Shown here piece after piece: positions 1 through 9,427 of a stretch of 64,000 bases of DNA. The stretch is from positions 16,006 to 80,005 of the forward strand of contig JAIEMB010000018.1 of NCBI GenBank assembly GCA_019752515.1, written 5' to 3'. The position numbers were made by a program, and so were the translations under genes. This stretch comes from Alphaproteobacteria bacterium (GTDB lineage: Bacteria > Pseudomonadota > Alphaproteobacteria > UBA9655). The notes under the pieces are model-generated. The model worked only from the letters and a program-made list of their open reading frames with translations. It did not search any database and was not told the origin of the DNA. Within the stretch, counting starts at the first letter, position 1, and the number at the start of each line of letters is the position of its first letter.

Positions 1-297
1 TAATTTAGTTCCAGGGCAAACAGGTTGCCAAAGCTCGAATTTACCAGTCAGAAGAGCATTATTAATCTTCTTATTAGTGCTTTTCCCTCTTCCAATAACA
101 GGGTATAAGCTTTCGTTTGTTCCAATGATGAAGCAACTCTCACGATAAACTCCACACTTGGCATAGTATTCGTTATTTAATGCAAAATACATTTTAGTCA
201 CTTGATCGGAGATAGGACAGTTTTGTGCCTCTATTGTAAAAACCAAACAGAGATATGTACTTGAAAATAAGAGTGATTTTTTTAACAATTTTCTCAT
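1..297 (-). CDS. Partial secreted hypothetical protein (C-terminus outside window)
   Basis: I read this frame directly: it opens with ATG at 297 and stays open to base 1, giving 99 residues with the C-terminus cut by the window edge. The N-terminus (MRKLLKKS, then a hydrophobic stretch SLLFSSTYLCLVFTIEA) is a clear Sec signal peptide. The mature part has spaced cysteines (NCP, KCG, SCF, VCP), which suggests disulfides in the periplasm or outside the cell. I do not recognise a family. It lies upstream of, and in the same orientation as, no visible partner except the Cys-rich gene at 356-1129, with a 58-bp gap, so the two may be related secreted products. Function unknown. Confidence 0.6.
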   Translation of the reverse strand, partial: MRKLLKKSLLFSSTYLCLVFTIEAQNCPISDQVTKMYFALNNEYYAKCGVYRESCFIIGTNESLYPVIGRGKSTNKKINNALLTGKFELWQPVCPGTKL

Positions 298-355
298 ACA
301 ATCCCTTTTTGTTTTATTTAGTATTTTTAAAAACTTATAAATTCTAAAAAACGTC

Positions 356-1129
356 TTACCAAGGACATACTCCCTCAAGCTTAAAGCCATTTTTAGCATC
401 ACCCGTAATATTAACGTCTTCACCACATCTGCCCAATTGATGAATTTGAACGACTGAGTTTGGGCAAATAGCTGTTGGAAAGGTAACAAGGGCTCCAGAT
501 TCGCAAGGCACAACCGGATAAGCCTCAGGGCAATCATTTACGGTTGCAAAGAAACAGGCTGGGTGTTTTTTGCAACACTTGTCCTCTCCTGTTGGCGTTA
601 CTAGAACGCGAGGAATCCCTGGAACAATCTTACCCTCACAACAAGCCTGTACTGAAAGATCGTAAATAACTCCATTGCAACAACCCTGCCTATCAGGATT
701 AATAATTTCATTTGAACAACAAGCATCTTTCGTAACAATTTCGCCGTCACAACATGTTTCATACGCTAAAAAAAAGGTTTCACCTTCACAACATCCTTGC
801 CATTCTCTGCTATAAGGGACATCTCCTCCACAACAACCGCTTGTTATGGGATTATAGCATTGGTTCCCTCCACAAAGAAGATCTCCTTCATTACATGGGC
901 AAATATAAAGTCCTTCGCAGCATTGTTGAAAAGTCATTCCATCAGGGCTACATAAGTCATAATCTACCCCTGCACAGTCACATTGGAGCTGAGGTACATA
1001 AGGAACCCCTCCACAGAATTTTTCACCCGATGGACACATTTGACATGGTTTGTCTGCAAGAGATGAAAAACTGGCGATTAGAGAAAAAAACAACAGAATG
1101 ACAGTTTTTTTAAGAATATTGTGCATCAA
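356..1129 (-). CDS. Secreted cysteine-rich protein with tandem dicysteine (galaxin-like) repeats
   Basis: The 257-residue product starts with a signal peptide (MMHNILKKTVILLFFSLIASFSSLA). From about residue 95 to 170 it carries about six consecutive short repeats of the form CC-x-G/E-x-(I/V/F), 11-15 residues apart (GCCGG, GCCEG, TCCDG, ACCSN, GCCNG, ACCEG). The region before them (residues 25-95) is also dense in Cys, with CxxC and CxC motifs. Dicysteine repeats of this spacing resemble those of galaxin-type extracellular proteins; that likeness is by eye only. A disulfide-stabilised surface or secreted protein is the natural reading. The C-terminal about 60 residues hold further spaced cysteines. 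Role unknown; an exported host-interaction factor is a guess. Confidence 0.6.
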   Translation of the reverse strand: MMHNILKKTVILLFFSLIASFSSLADKPCQMCPSGEKFCGGVPYVPQLQCDCAGVDYDLCSPDGMTFQQCCEGLYICPCNEGDLLCGGNQCYNPITSGCCGGDVPYSREWQGCCEGETFFLAYETCCDGEIVTKDACCSNEIINPDRQGCCNGVIYDLSVQACCEGKIVPGIPRVLVTPTGEDKCCKKHPACFFATVNDCPEAYPVVPCESGALVTFPTAICPNSVVQIHQLGRCGEDVNITGDAKNGFKLEGVCPW

Positions 1130-1228
1130 AGCTCCTGTTAATAATTGGCTCTCTCTCAGAAGAAGGGCCTCTATTTAATATAAGTTTTACGCTACATTTT
1201 ATTTGATAACAAAGCAATATCCTTAACT

Positions 1229-1945
1229 CTATGATATTTCACCAGCTGCAAGCTTAATAAGGCCTTGGGCTGTTCTCAACATAAGAAAACCTTCATCATT
1301 AATACCCTCAAAAATCCCCGAATAGGTTTGTCTCTGCATATCCACAATTATCTTTTGCCCAGAGTTGAAAGAGTTATCCATCCATAAAGTCTGAATAGGA
1401 AGGAAACCTTCCTTCTGCCATAGAGCTATGTATTTTTTGAGAAAAAAGCAAATTCCCTCAAGAACTTCATTATATTGTATATAAATTCCTTCTTCTTGAA
1501 AAGAAGTAGCAGGGTAGCGAGCCTCCTGCGGTTTACATTTTAAATTCAAACCACAACCAATCAAATAGGCTGTTTCTTCTCTATCAGGAAGAAAGAAGGC
1601 CTCAAGTAAAAGACCTCCCACTTTTTTCTTATTTAAAAGAAGATCATTCGGCCATTTGTAGGTCAATAAATTTCCGGGCGGCAATGCTAAACGGACTGAT
1701 TCTCCGACAGCCACACATGCTACAAGAGAAAGCTGGGGAGATAGAATTAAGGGAGAACCAAAATAGGTTATATAAGTCATATAAATATTACCTAAAGGGG
1801 ACTCCCATATCCTCCCCCTTCTTCCCCGCCCCTCGGTTTGAGAGGCAGCTACAATAACTGATCCTTCAGGAATCTTTTCTAAAACCTTTCTTCGAGCCTC
1901 ATCCATTGTGCTTGGAAGTATATCGTAAAAATAAAATCCACCCAC
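1229..1945 (-). CDS. birA: Biotin--[acetyl-CoA-carboxylase] ligase
   Basis: Monofunctional (class I) biotin protein ligase, which activates biotin to biotinyl-AMP and transfers it to the carrier lysine of biotin-dependent carboxylases. The product is 238 residues and lacks the N-terminal helix-turn-helix of E. coli BirA, so it should not act as a repressor. The biotinyl-AMP loop GRGRRGR lies at residues 39-45, the catalytic KWPNDLLL at 97-104 followed by KKVGG, and CGLN at 131-134. A C-terminal SH3-like domain follows. It sits 9 bp downstream of nuoN as the last gene of the nuo operon, an arrangement common in alphaproteobacteria. A BioC-like gene lies at 62190, so biotin metabolism may be retained. 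Confidence 0.93.
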   Translation of the reverse strand: MGGFYFYDILPSTMDEARRKVLEKIPEGSVIVAASQTEGRGRRGRIWESPLGNIYMTYITYFGSPLILSPQLSLVACVAVGESVRLALPPGNLLTYKWPNDLLLNKKKVGGLLLEAFFLPDREETAYLIGCGLNLKCKPQEARYPATSFQEEGIYIQYNEVLEGICFFLKKYIALWQKEGFLPIQTLWMDNSFNSGQKIIVDMQRQTYSGIFEGINDEGFLMLRTAQGLIKLAAGEIS

Positions 1946-1954
1946 AGTCGTCCT

Positions 1955-3445
1955 CTAATTAGGAAGAGCAAGGGCAGCTTGCTGCGCTAACTCCAGAACT
2001 GGATTAGGAAAAGCAAAGAAAAATAAAATAAAGATGGCACAAAGATTCAGAATAACAATCTTTTCAGGAGATAGTATAATTGCTTCCCCATAGGAAATTG
2101 ATGGAGTCATTGGAATATCGTCAAAATACATAACTTTTACAATTTTAATATAATAATATGTTGCGACAACTGAGGTAAGAACTCCCACAATCGCCAGACT
2201 AAAAAGACCAGCAGATATAGCTGCCTTAAATACGTAAAACTTAGCAAAGAAACCGGCAAGTGGCGGAATACCGGCTAATGAGAACATAAAAATAGCTAGA
2301 ATAAAGGCAATCTTTGGATGAAGAATGGAAATACCTGATAAATCTTCAATTTTTTGTACACCAGAAAAGGCCTTGCCCCGCAAACATAATAGGCAACCAA
2401 AAGTTCCTATTATCATAACAAGGTAAATTGTAAGGTAAACAAAAACACTTTGAACGCCTTCATCATTGCCAGCAGCAACACCCATCAACACATACCCCAT
2501 TTGTCCAATGGTACTATAGGCTAAAAGTCGTTTAAGGTCCGTCTGTCGTAGGGCTGCAAAAGCCCCTAAAATCATAGAAGCTAAAGAGACAAACACAATG
2601 ATGGACTGCCACTCACCATAAAGCAGCATAAAAGGAATCACCATCAAACGTAAAAAAATAATCATAGCTGCAACCTTAGGGGCTGCCGCAATATAAGCTG
2701 TAATAGCTAACGGACAGCCTTGATAGACGTCAGGCGTCCACATATGAAAAGGAACAGCAGATACCTTGAAAGAAAAAGAGGCAACGATAAAGACAAGAGC
2801 AATAAAAAGACTGATGGGTAAAACCTCGACACTCTCAACACGAATAAGCGCAACAAGTGACTCAAAACTCGTAGTTCCAGAAAAACCATATCCGAGACTT
2901 ACACCATAAAGATAAAAAGTTGTAGCAAGGGCCCCTAGAATAAAATATTTTAAAGCTGCTTCTGAAGAGGCAACTTGATCTCGGTTTAAAGCAGCAAGGA
3001 TATAAAGCGACAAAGACTGCATTTCAAGACCAACAAAAAGGCTTAAAAAGTCATTGGCACCAATCATTAAAAGCATCCCCACGGTTGCAAGGAGAATCAA
3101 GGCTGGATACTCAAAGGATAAAATCTGATCCTTTAACATGCTGGGTACTGATATAGCCAACACACCGGCCGATGCGCTAAGAACAAGAATTTTTGCAAAA
3201 TAAATATAATCATCTTGTATAATCTGCCCTTCAAACGTCACCCATTTTTCTCCAGGGTGGTGCTGAAAGACTAAAACGCCAAGTGCTAAGATAAATCCGA
3301 TAATAGCGTAATGACTCAGACGTCGAAGAAAACTCGGATAGGTATTCTTCTTAAATGAGCCAACCATTAGAATCAAAAGAGCCGTAACTGTTATGATGAT
3401 TTCAGGCAGAATAAGCTTTAAATCAGGTATATAGAAATGAAGCAT
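1955..3445 (-). CDS. nuoN: NADH-quinone oxidoreductase subunit N
   Basis: Antiporter-like membrane subunit of respiratory complex I, placed in the proton-pumping arm of the inner membrane. The 496-residue product is full length and consists of about 14 hydrophobic helices. It contains family signatures in the first half (LFVGLEMQSLSLYILAA, with the conserved Glu of TM5) and FKVSAVPFHMWTPDVYQG around residues 235-252, where the conserved Lys of TM7 lies. It follows nuoM with a 2-bp gap. Nothing looks broken. Confidence 0.96.
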   Translation of the reverse strand: MLHFYIPDLKLILPEIIITVTALLILMVGSFKKNTYPSFLRRLSHYAIIGFILALGVLVFQHHPGEKWVTFEGQIIQDDYIYFAKILVLSASAGVLAISVPSMLKDQILSFEYPALILLATVGMLLMIGANDFLSLFVGLEMQSLSLYILAALNRDQVASSEAALKYFILGALATTFYLYGVSLGYGFSGTTSFESLVALIRVESVEVLPISLFIALVFIVASFSFKVSAVPFHMWTPDVYQGCPLAITAYIAAAPKVAAMIIFLRLMVIPFMLLYGEWQSIIVFVSLASMILGAFAALRQTDLKRLLAYSTIGQMGYVLMGVAAGNDEGVQSVFVYLTIYLVMIIGTFGCLLCLRGKAFSGVQKIEDLSGISILHPKIAFILAIFMFSLAGIPPLAGFFAKFYVFKAAISAGLFSLAIVGVLTSVVATYYYIKIVKVMYFDDIPMTPSISYGEAIILSPEKIVILNLCAIFILFFFAFPNPVLELAQQAALALPN

Positions 3446-3447
3446 GG

Positions 3448-4998
3448 CTAATTCCTTTTGAGGTGTAAGGCCATTTGTAAGGATTTAGCTTGATCAATAA
3501 GTCCATCCTCTGGATCAAGAACAATATGGAACTGATCAATAACATTGGCAACTGAAGCCTCCATCATCGTAAGAAGAGGCATAGGATAAATACCTAAAAT
3601 TAAAGTTCCAGCTACAAGAGGAGTAAAAACAACAGCTTCTCGCCAATTTAAATCCAAAACTGTTTTTAGCTTTGGATTTATCATAATTCCAAAAATCACT
3701 CGCCTATAAAGCCAGAGAGCATAAGCCGCCCCTAAGACCATCCCTAATGAGGCAAGAGTTGATGCCCACGTATTTACTTTATAGGTCCCAAGAAGAACGA
3801 GAAACTCACCCACAAATCCACTGGTTCCAGGCAATCCCACTGAAGCTAATATAAAAACCATAAAAACAACTGCATAGCGAGGCATGCGGTGAACCAACCC
3901 TCCATAATCAGCAATTTCTCGACTATGAATTCGATCATATACTACACCTACACAAAGAAAGAGAGCGGCTGAAATCAACCCATGACTCACCATTTGCATT
4001 ACAGCTCCTTGAAGTCCTTGTGGATCTACTGAAAAAATACCTAAGGTTACAAATCCCATATGAGCCACTGAAGAATAAGCAATAAGTTTTTTCATATCTT
4101 TCTGAGCCAAGGCTACAAGAGAAGTATAGATAATTGCAATGACACTCAGTGTGAACATCAAAGGAGTAAATGTAGATGAAGCTTCTGGAAACATAGGGAT
4201 AGAAAGCCTTATGAAGCCATACCCCCCCATTTTCAGAAGAATGCCCGCTAAGATTACTGAACCTGCTGTTGGGGCCTCTACATGGGCATCTGGTAACCAT
4301 GTATGAAAGGGCCACATGGGAATTTTAACGGCAAAAGATGCAAAAAAAGCAAGCCATAACCAAATTTGAACTTTGGGATCGAAAGGCGTTGTAAGGGCTA
4401 AGGGAATATCACTTCCTCCCACCTCAAAATAAATATAAATGATAGCTAATAACATCAAAACTGAACCCAAGAGGGTATAAAGAAAAAACTTATAAGCCGC
4501 ATACATCCGATTGTCTCCTCCCCAGATTCCGATAATGAGAAACATTGGAATGAGGACACCTTCGAAAAAGAAATAAAACAAGATAAAATCAAGAGCAGAA
4601 AACATGCCAAGCAGCATTGTCTCGAGCACTAAGAAGGCAATCATATACTCTGGCACACGTTTTTTAATAGAACTCCAACTTGCAACAATACAAATAGGAA
4701 TCAAAAGTGTTGAGAGAAGGACAAAAGGAAGAGAAATGCCATCTAAACCAACATGATAACTAACGTTTAAGACTGGCATCCAATGAAATTTATCCTCAAA
4801 TTGGAAATCAGAAGTGGCGGGTTTATAATACCACAAGAGAATCAAAGACATCCCTAAGGTTACGAGAGATGTCCACAACGCTACCCACCGTGCATTATTG
4901 GCTTGAGCGTCATTTAAACTTCCCCAACTGGAGGAAATGGCAATAGCTCCCAAAAGCGGAAGGAAAATCGTTATACTGAGAAGTGGCAAAACATCCAT
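3448..4998 (-). CDS. nuoM: NADH-quinone oxidoreductase subunit M
   Basis: Antiporter-like proton-pumping subunit of complex I. The 516-residue product has about 14 transmembrane helices. The conserved Glu of TM5 is visible at about residue 146 in FYFFFEG, and the TM7 lysine at about 225 in FAVKIPMWPFHTWLPDAHVE, the hallmark of the Mrp-antiporter family. The HMGFVTLGIF and YSSVAH motifs are present further on. The gene lies 9 bp after nuoL and 2 bp before nuoN in one transcription unit. Confidence 0.96.
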   Translation of the reverse strand: MDVLPLLSITIFLPLLGAIAISSSWGSLNDAQANNARWVALWTSLVTLGMSLILLWYYKPATSDFQFEDKFHWMPVLNVSYHVGLDGISLPFVLLSTLLIPICIVASWSSIKKRVPEYMIAFLVLETMLLGMFSALDFILFYFFFEGVLIPMFLIIGIWGGDNRMYAAYKFFLYTLLGSVLMLLAIIYIYFEVGGSDIPLALTTPFDPKVQIWLWLAFFASFAVKIPMWPFHTWLPDAHVEAPTAGSVILAGILLKMGGYGFIRLSIPMFPEASSTFTPLMFTLSVIAIIYTSLVALAQKDMKKLIAYSSVAHMGFVTLGIFSVDPQGLQGAVMQMVSHGLISAALFLCVGVVYDRIHSREIADYGGLVHRMPRYAVVFMVFILASVGLPGTSGFVGEFLVLLGTYKVNTWASTLASLGMVLGAAYALWLYRRVIFGIMINPKLKTVLDLNWREAVVFTPLVAGTLILGIYPMPLLTMMEASVANVIDQFHIVLDPEDGLIDQAKSLQMALHLKRN

Positions 4999-5007
4999 TT
5001 TTTTTCC

Positions 5008-6942
5008 TTAGTATAGCCAGTAATACCAACTTATCATGAGAACAAGACCTATAATCATAGCAAATGCATAATGGTATACATAGCCTGTCTGAAGAGCACA
5101 TAAAAGACGCCCTCCAGCAAGAGATAAAGACGCAAATCCATTGGGACCTAGTCCGTCAATTATTTCCTTATCCCCCTCTTCCCATAAAAGTTTACCTAGT
5201 TTCAAAGATGGATTAACAAAAAGGCGATCATACACTTCATCGAAATACCACTTTTTCAACAGAAAGACATAAACCCGTTTAAAATAAGTTGAAAGTCTTT
5301 CCGGCCAGGTTTTCATAAAATGGTATAAAATATAGGCGAGAGCCATACCAAGAGACGCAGCCAACGTTGGTGACCAATGTATCCACCCATTTACATGATG
5401 AGCAGCATGGAGAACGTTATCTTTTGGCAAAACAAAAATTGCGGGTCCCCAAAAAAGGCTTTTTTCGCCGACAAACAAATCATAAAGAAGATATCCTGAA
5501 AAAATAGAGCCTATAGCCAGAACAAACAAAGGAAAGAGCATCACAAGTGGAGATTCATGGATATGACTCATAACAGCTTCATCTGCTCGTGATTTTCCGT
5601 GAAAAGTAAGAAGAATAAGACGCCATGAATAAAAAGCTGTTAAGATCGCAGCTGCAAGGCCAAAAACAAAAGCCACTTTTCCAATGGAAAGCTGAGATAC
5701 CCAATTGATTTCTAAAATTATATCTTTCGAGTAAAACCCCGCAAAGAATGGAATTCCTGCTAAGGCCAAACTTCCAATCCACATGATAATATAAGTTACG
5801 GGGATAAATTTCCAAATTCCCCCCATTTTTTGAATATTCTGTTCATCTGACATGGCATGTATAACAGATCCTGCACCCAAAAAGAGCAGCGCTTTAAAGA
5901 ATGCATGCGTTGTAAGATGAAACATGGAGGCACTATAACCAGAAAGACCTACCGCCATGAACATGTATCCAAGTTGACTACATGTAGAATAGGCAATAAT
6001 CCTTTTAATATCGTTTTGTACGCATGCGATCGTGGCAGCCATTAATGCTGTTGCTGCCCCTACCATCGTAATAAACTCACGTGCCAAAGGGGCATACTCT
6101 AAGAGAGGCGACATGCGAACAACCATAAATACCCCCGCTGTTACCATTGTAGCAGCATGGATGAGGGCTGAAACAGGCGTTGGACCTTCCATTGCATCGG
6201 GCAACCACGTATGAAGCCCAATTTGGGCCGACTTTCCCATAGCCCCAATGAAGAGCAAAATCGTTATGAGTGTAAGAGAATGAAAGGGCATACTTAAAAA
6301 GACAAAAGTATCGTTTTGATGTTCTTCTACGAATTCAAAAATAGCTCCAAAGTCAACAGTTCCAAAGATAATAAAAACCGTCAAAATTCCAAGAACAAAC
6401 CCTATATCTCCCATTCGATTAACCAGGAAAGCCTTTATTGCTGCCGCATTTGCAGCTTCTCGATCATACCAATAGCCTATCAATAGATAAGAGCACAAAC
6501 CAACACCTTCCCACCCAAAGAACATTTGAAGCAAGTTAGGAGCCGTTACAAGTACTAACATAAAAAAAGTAAATAAGCTCAAATAGGACATAAATCGAGG
6601 AATACCCGGATCACCCCTCATATAGCCAATCGAGTACACATGAACAGTGAAAGACACGCATGTTACAACCCCCATCATCACAAGACTTAAACTATCAATC
6701 TGCAATCCCCAACTCACTTCTAAAAATTCTACATGAATCCAATTAAAAAGAAAAATAAGGAGGGTTTCCCTCTGAAAACCCATTTTAAAAAAAAGAAAAA
6801 CTGCAAAAATCATTGATAAACCCATAAAACTACAGGTTACCCATTGGCTAAAACGATCTCCAAGCTTTTCTCCTATAATTCCTGCAAAGAAAAATGAAAT
6901 AAGAGGAAGGAAAACAACACAAAAAGCCAATATATTCATCAC
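5008..6942 (-). CDS. nuoL: NADH-quinone oxidoreductase subunit L
   Basis: Largest antiporter-like subunit of complex I, carrying the long lateral helix that couples the pumping modules. The 644 residues match the usual length. The N-terminal LWEG-type motif appears as FFGWEGVGLCSYLLIGYWY, with the conserved Glu at about residue 145. GLHTWLPDAMEGPTPVSALIHAATMVTAGV is the classical proton-antiporter signature; it is present in full. The start overlaps the stop of nuoK by one base (position 6942), indicating translational coupling. Confidence 0.96.
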   Translation of the reverse strand: MMNILAFCVVFLPLISFFFAGIIGEKLGDRFSQWVTCSFMGLSMIFAVFLFFKMGFQRETLLIFLFNWIHVEFLEVSWGLQIDSLSLVMMGVVTCVSFTVHVYSIGYMRGDPGIPRFMSYLSLFTFFMLVLVTAPNLLQMFFGWEGVGLCSYLLIGYWYDREAANAAAIKAFLVNRMGDIGFVLGILTVFIIFGTVDFGAIFEFVEEHQNDTFVFLSMPFHSLTLITILLFIGAMGKSAQIGLHTWLPDAMEGPTPVSALIHAATMVTAGVFMVVRMSPLLEYAPLAREFITMVGAATALMAATIACVQNDIKRIIAYSTCSQLGYMFMAVGLSGYSASMFHLTTHAFFKALLFLGAGSVIHAMSDEQNIQKMGGIWKFIPVTYIIMWIGSLALAGIPFFAGFYSKDIILEINWVSQLSIGKVAFVFGLAAAILTAFYSWRLILLTFHGKSRADEAVMSHIHESPLVMLFPLFVLAIGSIFSGYLLYDLFVGEKSLFWGPAIFVLPKDNVLHAAHHVNGWIHWSPTLAASLGMALAYILYHFMKTWPERLSTYFKRVYVFLLKKWYFDEVYDRLFVNPSLKLGKLLWEEGDKEIIDGLGPNGFASLSLAGGRLLCALQTGYVYHYAFAMIIGLVLMISWYYWLY

Positions 6943-7250
6943 TAACCTCTCATCGTGGCCATGTCATCCACCTGAATATCTCCTCGATTACGATAGTAAG
7001 AAACAAGGATAGCAAGTCCTATTGCTGCTTCAGCTGCAGCAACCGTTAAAACAAAGAGAGCGAACACTTGCCCAACAAGATCGTTAAGATATTGGGAAAA
7101 TGCAATAAAGTTGATGTTCACAGCAAGAAGCATAAGTTCCATTGACATAAGTATCACGATTACATTTCGACGATTTAAAATAATCCCAAACCCACCAATC
7201 GTAAAAAGGAGAGCCGCTACTACAAGGTAGTGATCAAGAGTAATCGTCAT
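6942..7250 (-). CDS. nuoK: NADH-quinone oxidoreductase subunit K
   Basis: Small three-helix membrane subunit of complex I, homologous to MrpC, next to the quinone-coupling channel. The 102-residue length is typical. Conserved intramembrane glutamates are visible in [15 protein letters not shown] and [12 protein letters not shown]. It lies 8 bp after nuoJ and is coupled to nuoL by a one-base overlap. Confidence 0.96.
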   Translation of the reverse strand: MTITLDHYLVVAALLFTIGGFGIILNRRNVIVILMSMELMLLAVNINFIAFSQYLNDLVGQVFALFVLTVAAAEAAIGLAILVSYYRNRGDIQVDDMATMRG

Positions 7251-7258
7251 TTTTTCCT

Positions 7259-7876
7259 CTAACCTTTTGACGTACGTGGAATATCTACCAACTGAACACA
7301 GTCCTTAACTTCCCGAGCAAATTGGTCTCCAACTATTTGTCTTCGCACACCTTCACGATGACGAAGGGTTAAAACAATGGCACCCACCATGGCTATCAAC
7401 AGAATAAGACCAGCAGCCTGAAAAATAAGAGCATAATGAGTATAAAGTAAATTACCAAGAGCTTGAGTATTTGGTATCCCTTTTTGAAGGTCAATAGGGG
7501 CAACAGTTAAGTCAAAAGCTCCTGGAGAAGTGTGCCAATTCACAAGCATGAGGACAAGTTCAATCGCTAATATGACTCCAACAAAACTTCCTATTAAAGA
7601 ATAACGGCGAATAACAAATTGAATCTCACCTATTTGTATGTTCAACATCATGACAACAAAGAGAAAGAGAACAGCAACAGCACCCACATAGACAATGATA
7701 AGCATCATGGCCAAAAATTCAGCGTGTGCCAATATAAAAAGACCTGCTGCATTAAAAAAGGCCAAAATGAGAAATAACACACCATGCACTGTATTCCGAG
7801 AGCTTACCACAAACACGGCTGCACTGAGAAGAACGATAGAGAAGACATAAAAAAGAAAGGCAGTCATATTAATCAT
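7259..7876 (-). CDS. nuoJ: NADH-quinone oxidoreductase subunit J
   Basis: Membrane subunit of complex I with five helices, near the E-channel. The 205-residue product shows the family core [28 protein letters not shown] at about residues 50-78. The C-terminus is hydrophilic. The next in-frame Met (MTAFLF, residue 4) is an equally possible start. It is placed between nuoI and nuoK with gaps of only 8 bp on each side. Confidence 0.95.
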   Translation of the reverse strand: MINMTAFLFYVFSIVLLSAAVFVVSSRNTVHGVLFLILAFFNAAGLFILAHAEFLAMMLIIVYVGAVAVLFLFVVMMLNIQIGEIQFVIRRYSLIGSFVGVILAIELVLMLVNWHTSPGAFDLTVAPIDLQKGIPNTQALGNLLYTHYALIFQAAGLILLIAMVGAIVLTLRHREGVRRQIVGDQFAREVKDCVQLVDIPRTSKG

Positions 7877-7884
7877 TTTTTTTC

Positions 7885-8394
7885 CTAGCGATACTCGGCA
7901 TCTCGTTCAAGACGTTGTGCAATTTCAAGCTCCCATCGATCTCCATTTGAAAGGAGCTTTTCTTTGTTATAAAAGAGTTCCTCCCGCGTTTCTGTGGCAA
8001 ACTCAAAATTTGGGCCTTCCACAATAGCATCAACAGGGCAAGATTCCTCACAAAGACCACAATAAATACATTTTGTCATATCAATATCATACCGTGTTGT
8101 TCGGCGACTCCCATCTTCTCGCTCTTCAGCTTCTATGGTAATGGCTTGAGCTGGACAAACAGCTTCACATAGCTTGCAAGCAATACAGCGTTCTTCCCCA
8201 TTCGCATAGCGTCTAAGAGCATGTTCTCCCCGAAATCTCGGAGAAAGGGGATTTTTTTCATACGGATAGGCAATTGTTACTTTTCTTTTTAAATACATAT
8301 ATTTAAGTGTCAACCACATTCCTGACCAAAGTTCTGCTAAAGTAAAGGATTTTACAGTCTGAAAAAATTTCTTGGACGACAGAAAATACGACAT
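7885..8394 (-). CDS. nuoI: NADH-quinone oxidoreductase subunit I
   Basis: TYKY-type ferredoxin subunit of complex I carrying clusters N6a and N6b in the peripheral arm. The product is 169 residues. Two classical 4Fe-4S motifs are visible: [12 protein letters not shown] with cysteines at 70, 73, 76 and 80, and [12 protein letters not shown] with cysteines at 109, 112, 115 and 119. An amphipathic N-terminal helix precedes them. It lies 4 bp after nuoH in the operon. Confidence 0.97.
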   Translation of the reverse strand: MSYFLSSKKFFQTVKSFTLAELWSGMWLTLKYMYLKRKVTIAYPYEKNPLSPRFRGEHALRRYANGEERCIACKLCEAVCPAQAITIEAEEREDGSRRTTRYDIDMTKCIYCGLCEESCPVDAIVEGPNFEFATETREELFYNKEKLLSNGDRWELEIAQRLERDAEYR

Positions 8395-8398
8395 GTCT

Positions 8399-9427
8399 TT
8401 ACTTTCCTGGTAGAAGATTAAAGATTACCAAAAAGGATGCCGTTAACACAACCCAAGCCAACGAGAAGGGCAAAAAGACTTTCCAACCTAAACGCATAAG
8501 TTGATCATAACGATAACGAGGAAAAGTTGCTCGAACCCACAAAAAAATAAAAAGAAGAAATGAAATTTTCAGAGCAAACCAGACTATTCCAGGAATCCAA
8601 GTAAAGGGTGCAAAATTAAACGGAGGAAGCCATCCTCCTAGAAAAAGAATGCTCCCCATAGCACTCATAAGAATCATGTTTGCATATTCACCTAAGAAAA
8701 ACAGAGCAAAGGTCATTGAGGAATATTCAACATTATAACCTGAAACAAGCTCCGCTTCTGCTTCAGGTAAATCAAAAGGAGCTCGATTCGTTTCTGCTAA
8801 GGCTGAAATAATAAAAATAACAGCCATAGGTAAATGGGGAATTATAAACCAAACTTTTTCTTGAGCTGTTACAATTTCTGACAGATTTAGAGAACCTACA
8901 CTTAATAGGACTGTTATAATAACAAGTCCTATTGATACCTCATAAGAAACCATTTGCGCTGCTGAACGAAGGGCACCTAAAAAAGGATATTTAGAATTGC
9001 TTGCCCAACCCGCTATTATGATGCCATAAACTCCTAAAGAAGAAATTGCAAAGAGATAAAGGATCCCAACGTTTATGTTGCTAATCACACAACCAGGGCT
9101 AAAGGGGATAACAGCCCATGCAGAAAGGCTCAATCCAAAGGTAATGAGAGGGGCAAGCAAAAATAAAATCGGATTTGATCGCGTCGGAATAATCGTTTCT
9201 TTATGAAGGAGTTTTAGACCATCGGCAAAAGGCTGCAAAAGACCAAACCAGCCTACAACATTTGGTCCAAGACGAAGCTGCATTGCTGCAATAACTTTCC
9301 GTTCCACAAAAGTTAAATAAGCCACCGCAAGTAACAAAGGTATAAGAATTAATAAAATATACCCTGTCAAACTAAGCACAGGCATAATAACTTCATTCCA
9401 AAAGTAGGAAGCATTACCCATCGACAT
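8399..9427 (-). CDS. nuoH: NADH-quinone oxidoreductase subunit H
   Basis: Membrane subunit of complex I that forms the quinone-binding pocket at the junction with the peripheral arm. I chose the ATG at 9427 because a purine-rich GAAGAGAG stands just upstream; a longer frame opens at 9445 and another Met follows at 9421. The product is about 342 residues with eight helices. Family motifs are [16 protein letters not shown], the [25 protein letters not shown] loop, and the C-terminal [15 protein letters not shown]. The start overlaps the nuoG stop (9414) by about 14 bp. Confidence 0.95.
   Translation of the reverse strand: MSMGNASYFWNEVIMPVLSLTGYILLILIPLLLAVAYLTFVERKVIAAMQLRLGPNVVGWFGLLQPFADGLKLLHKETIIPTRSNPILFLLAPLITFGLSLSAWAVIPFSPGCVISNINVGILYLFAISSLGVYGIIIAGWASNSKYPFLGALRSAAQMVSYEVSIGLVIITVLLSVGSLNLSEIVTAQEKVWFIIPHLPMAVIFIISALAETNRAPFDLPEAEAELVSGYNVEYSSMTFALFFLGEYANMILMSAMGSILFLGGWLPPFNFAPFTWIPGIVWFALKISFLLFIFLWVRATFPRYRYDQLMRLGWKVFLPFSLAWVVLTASFLVIFNLLPGK

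Noticed and set aside
754..1101. Plus-strand 115-residue ORF
   Set aside because: Lies antisense to the Cys-rich secreted gene; no ribosome site; composition explained by the opposite strand.
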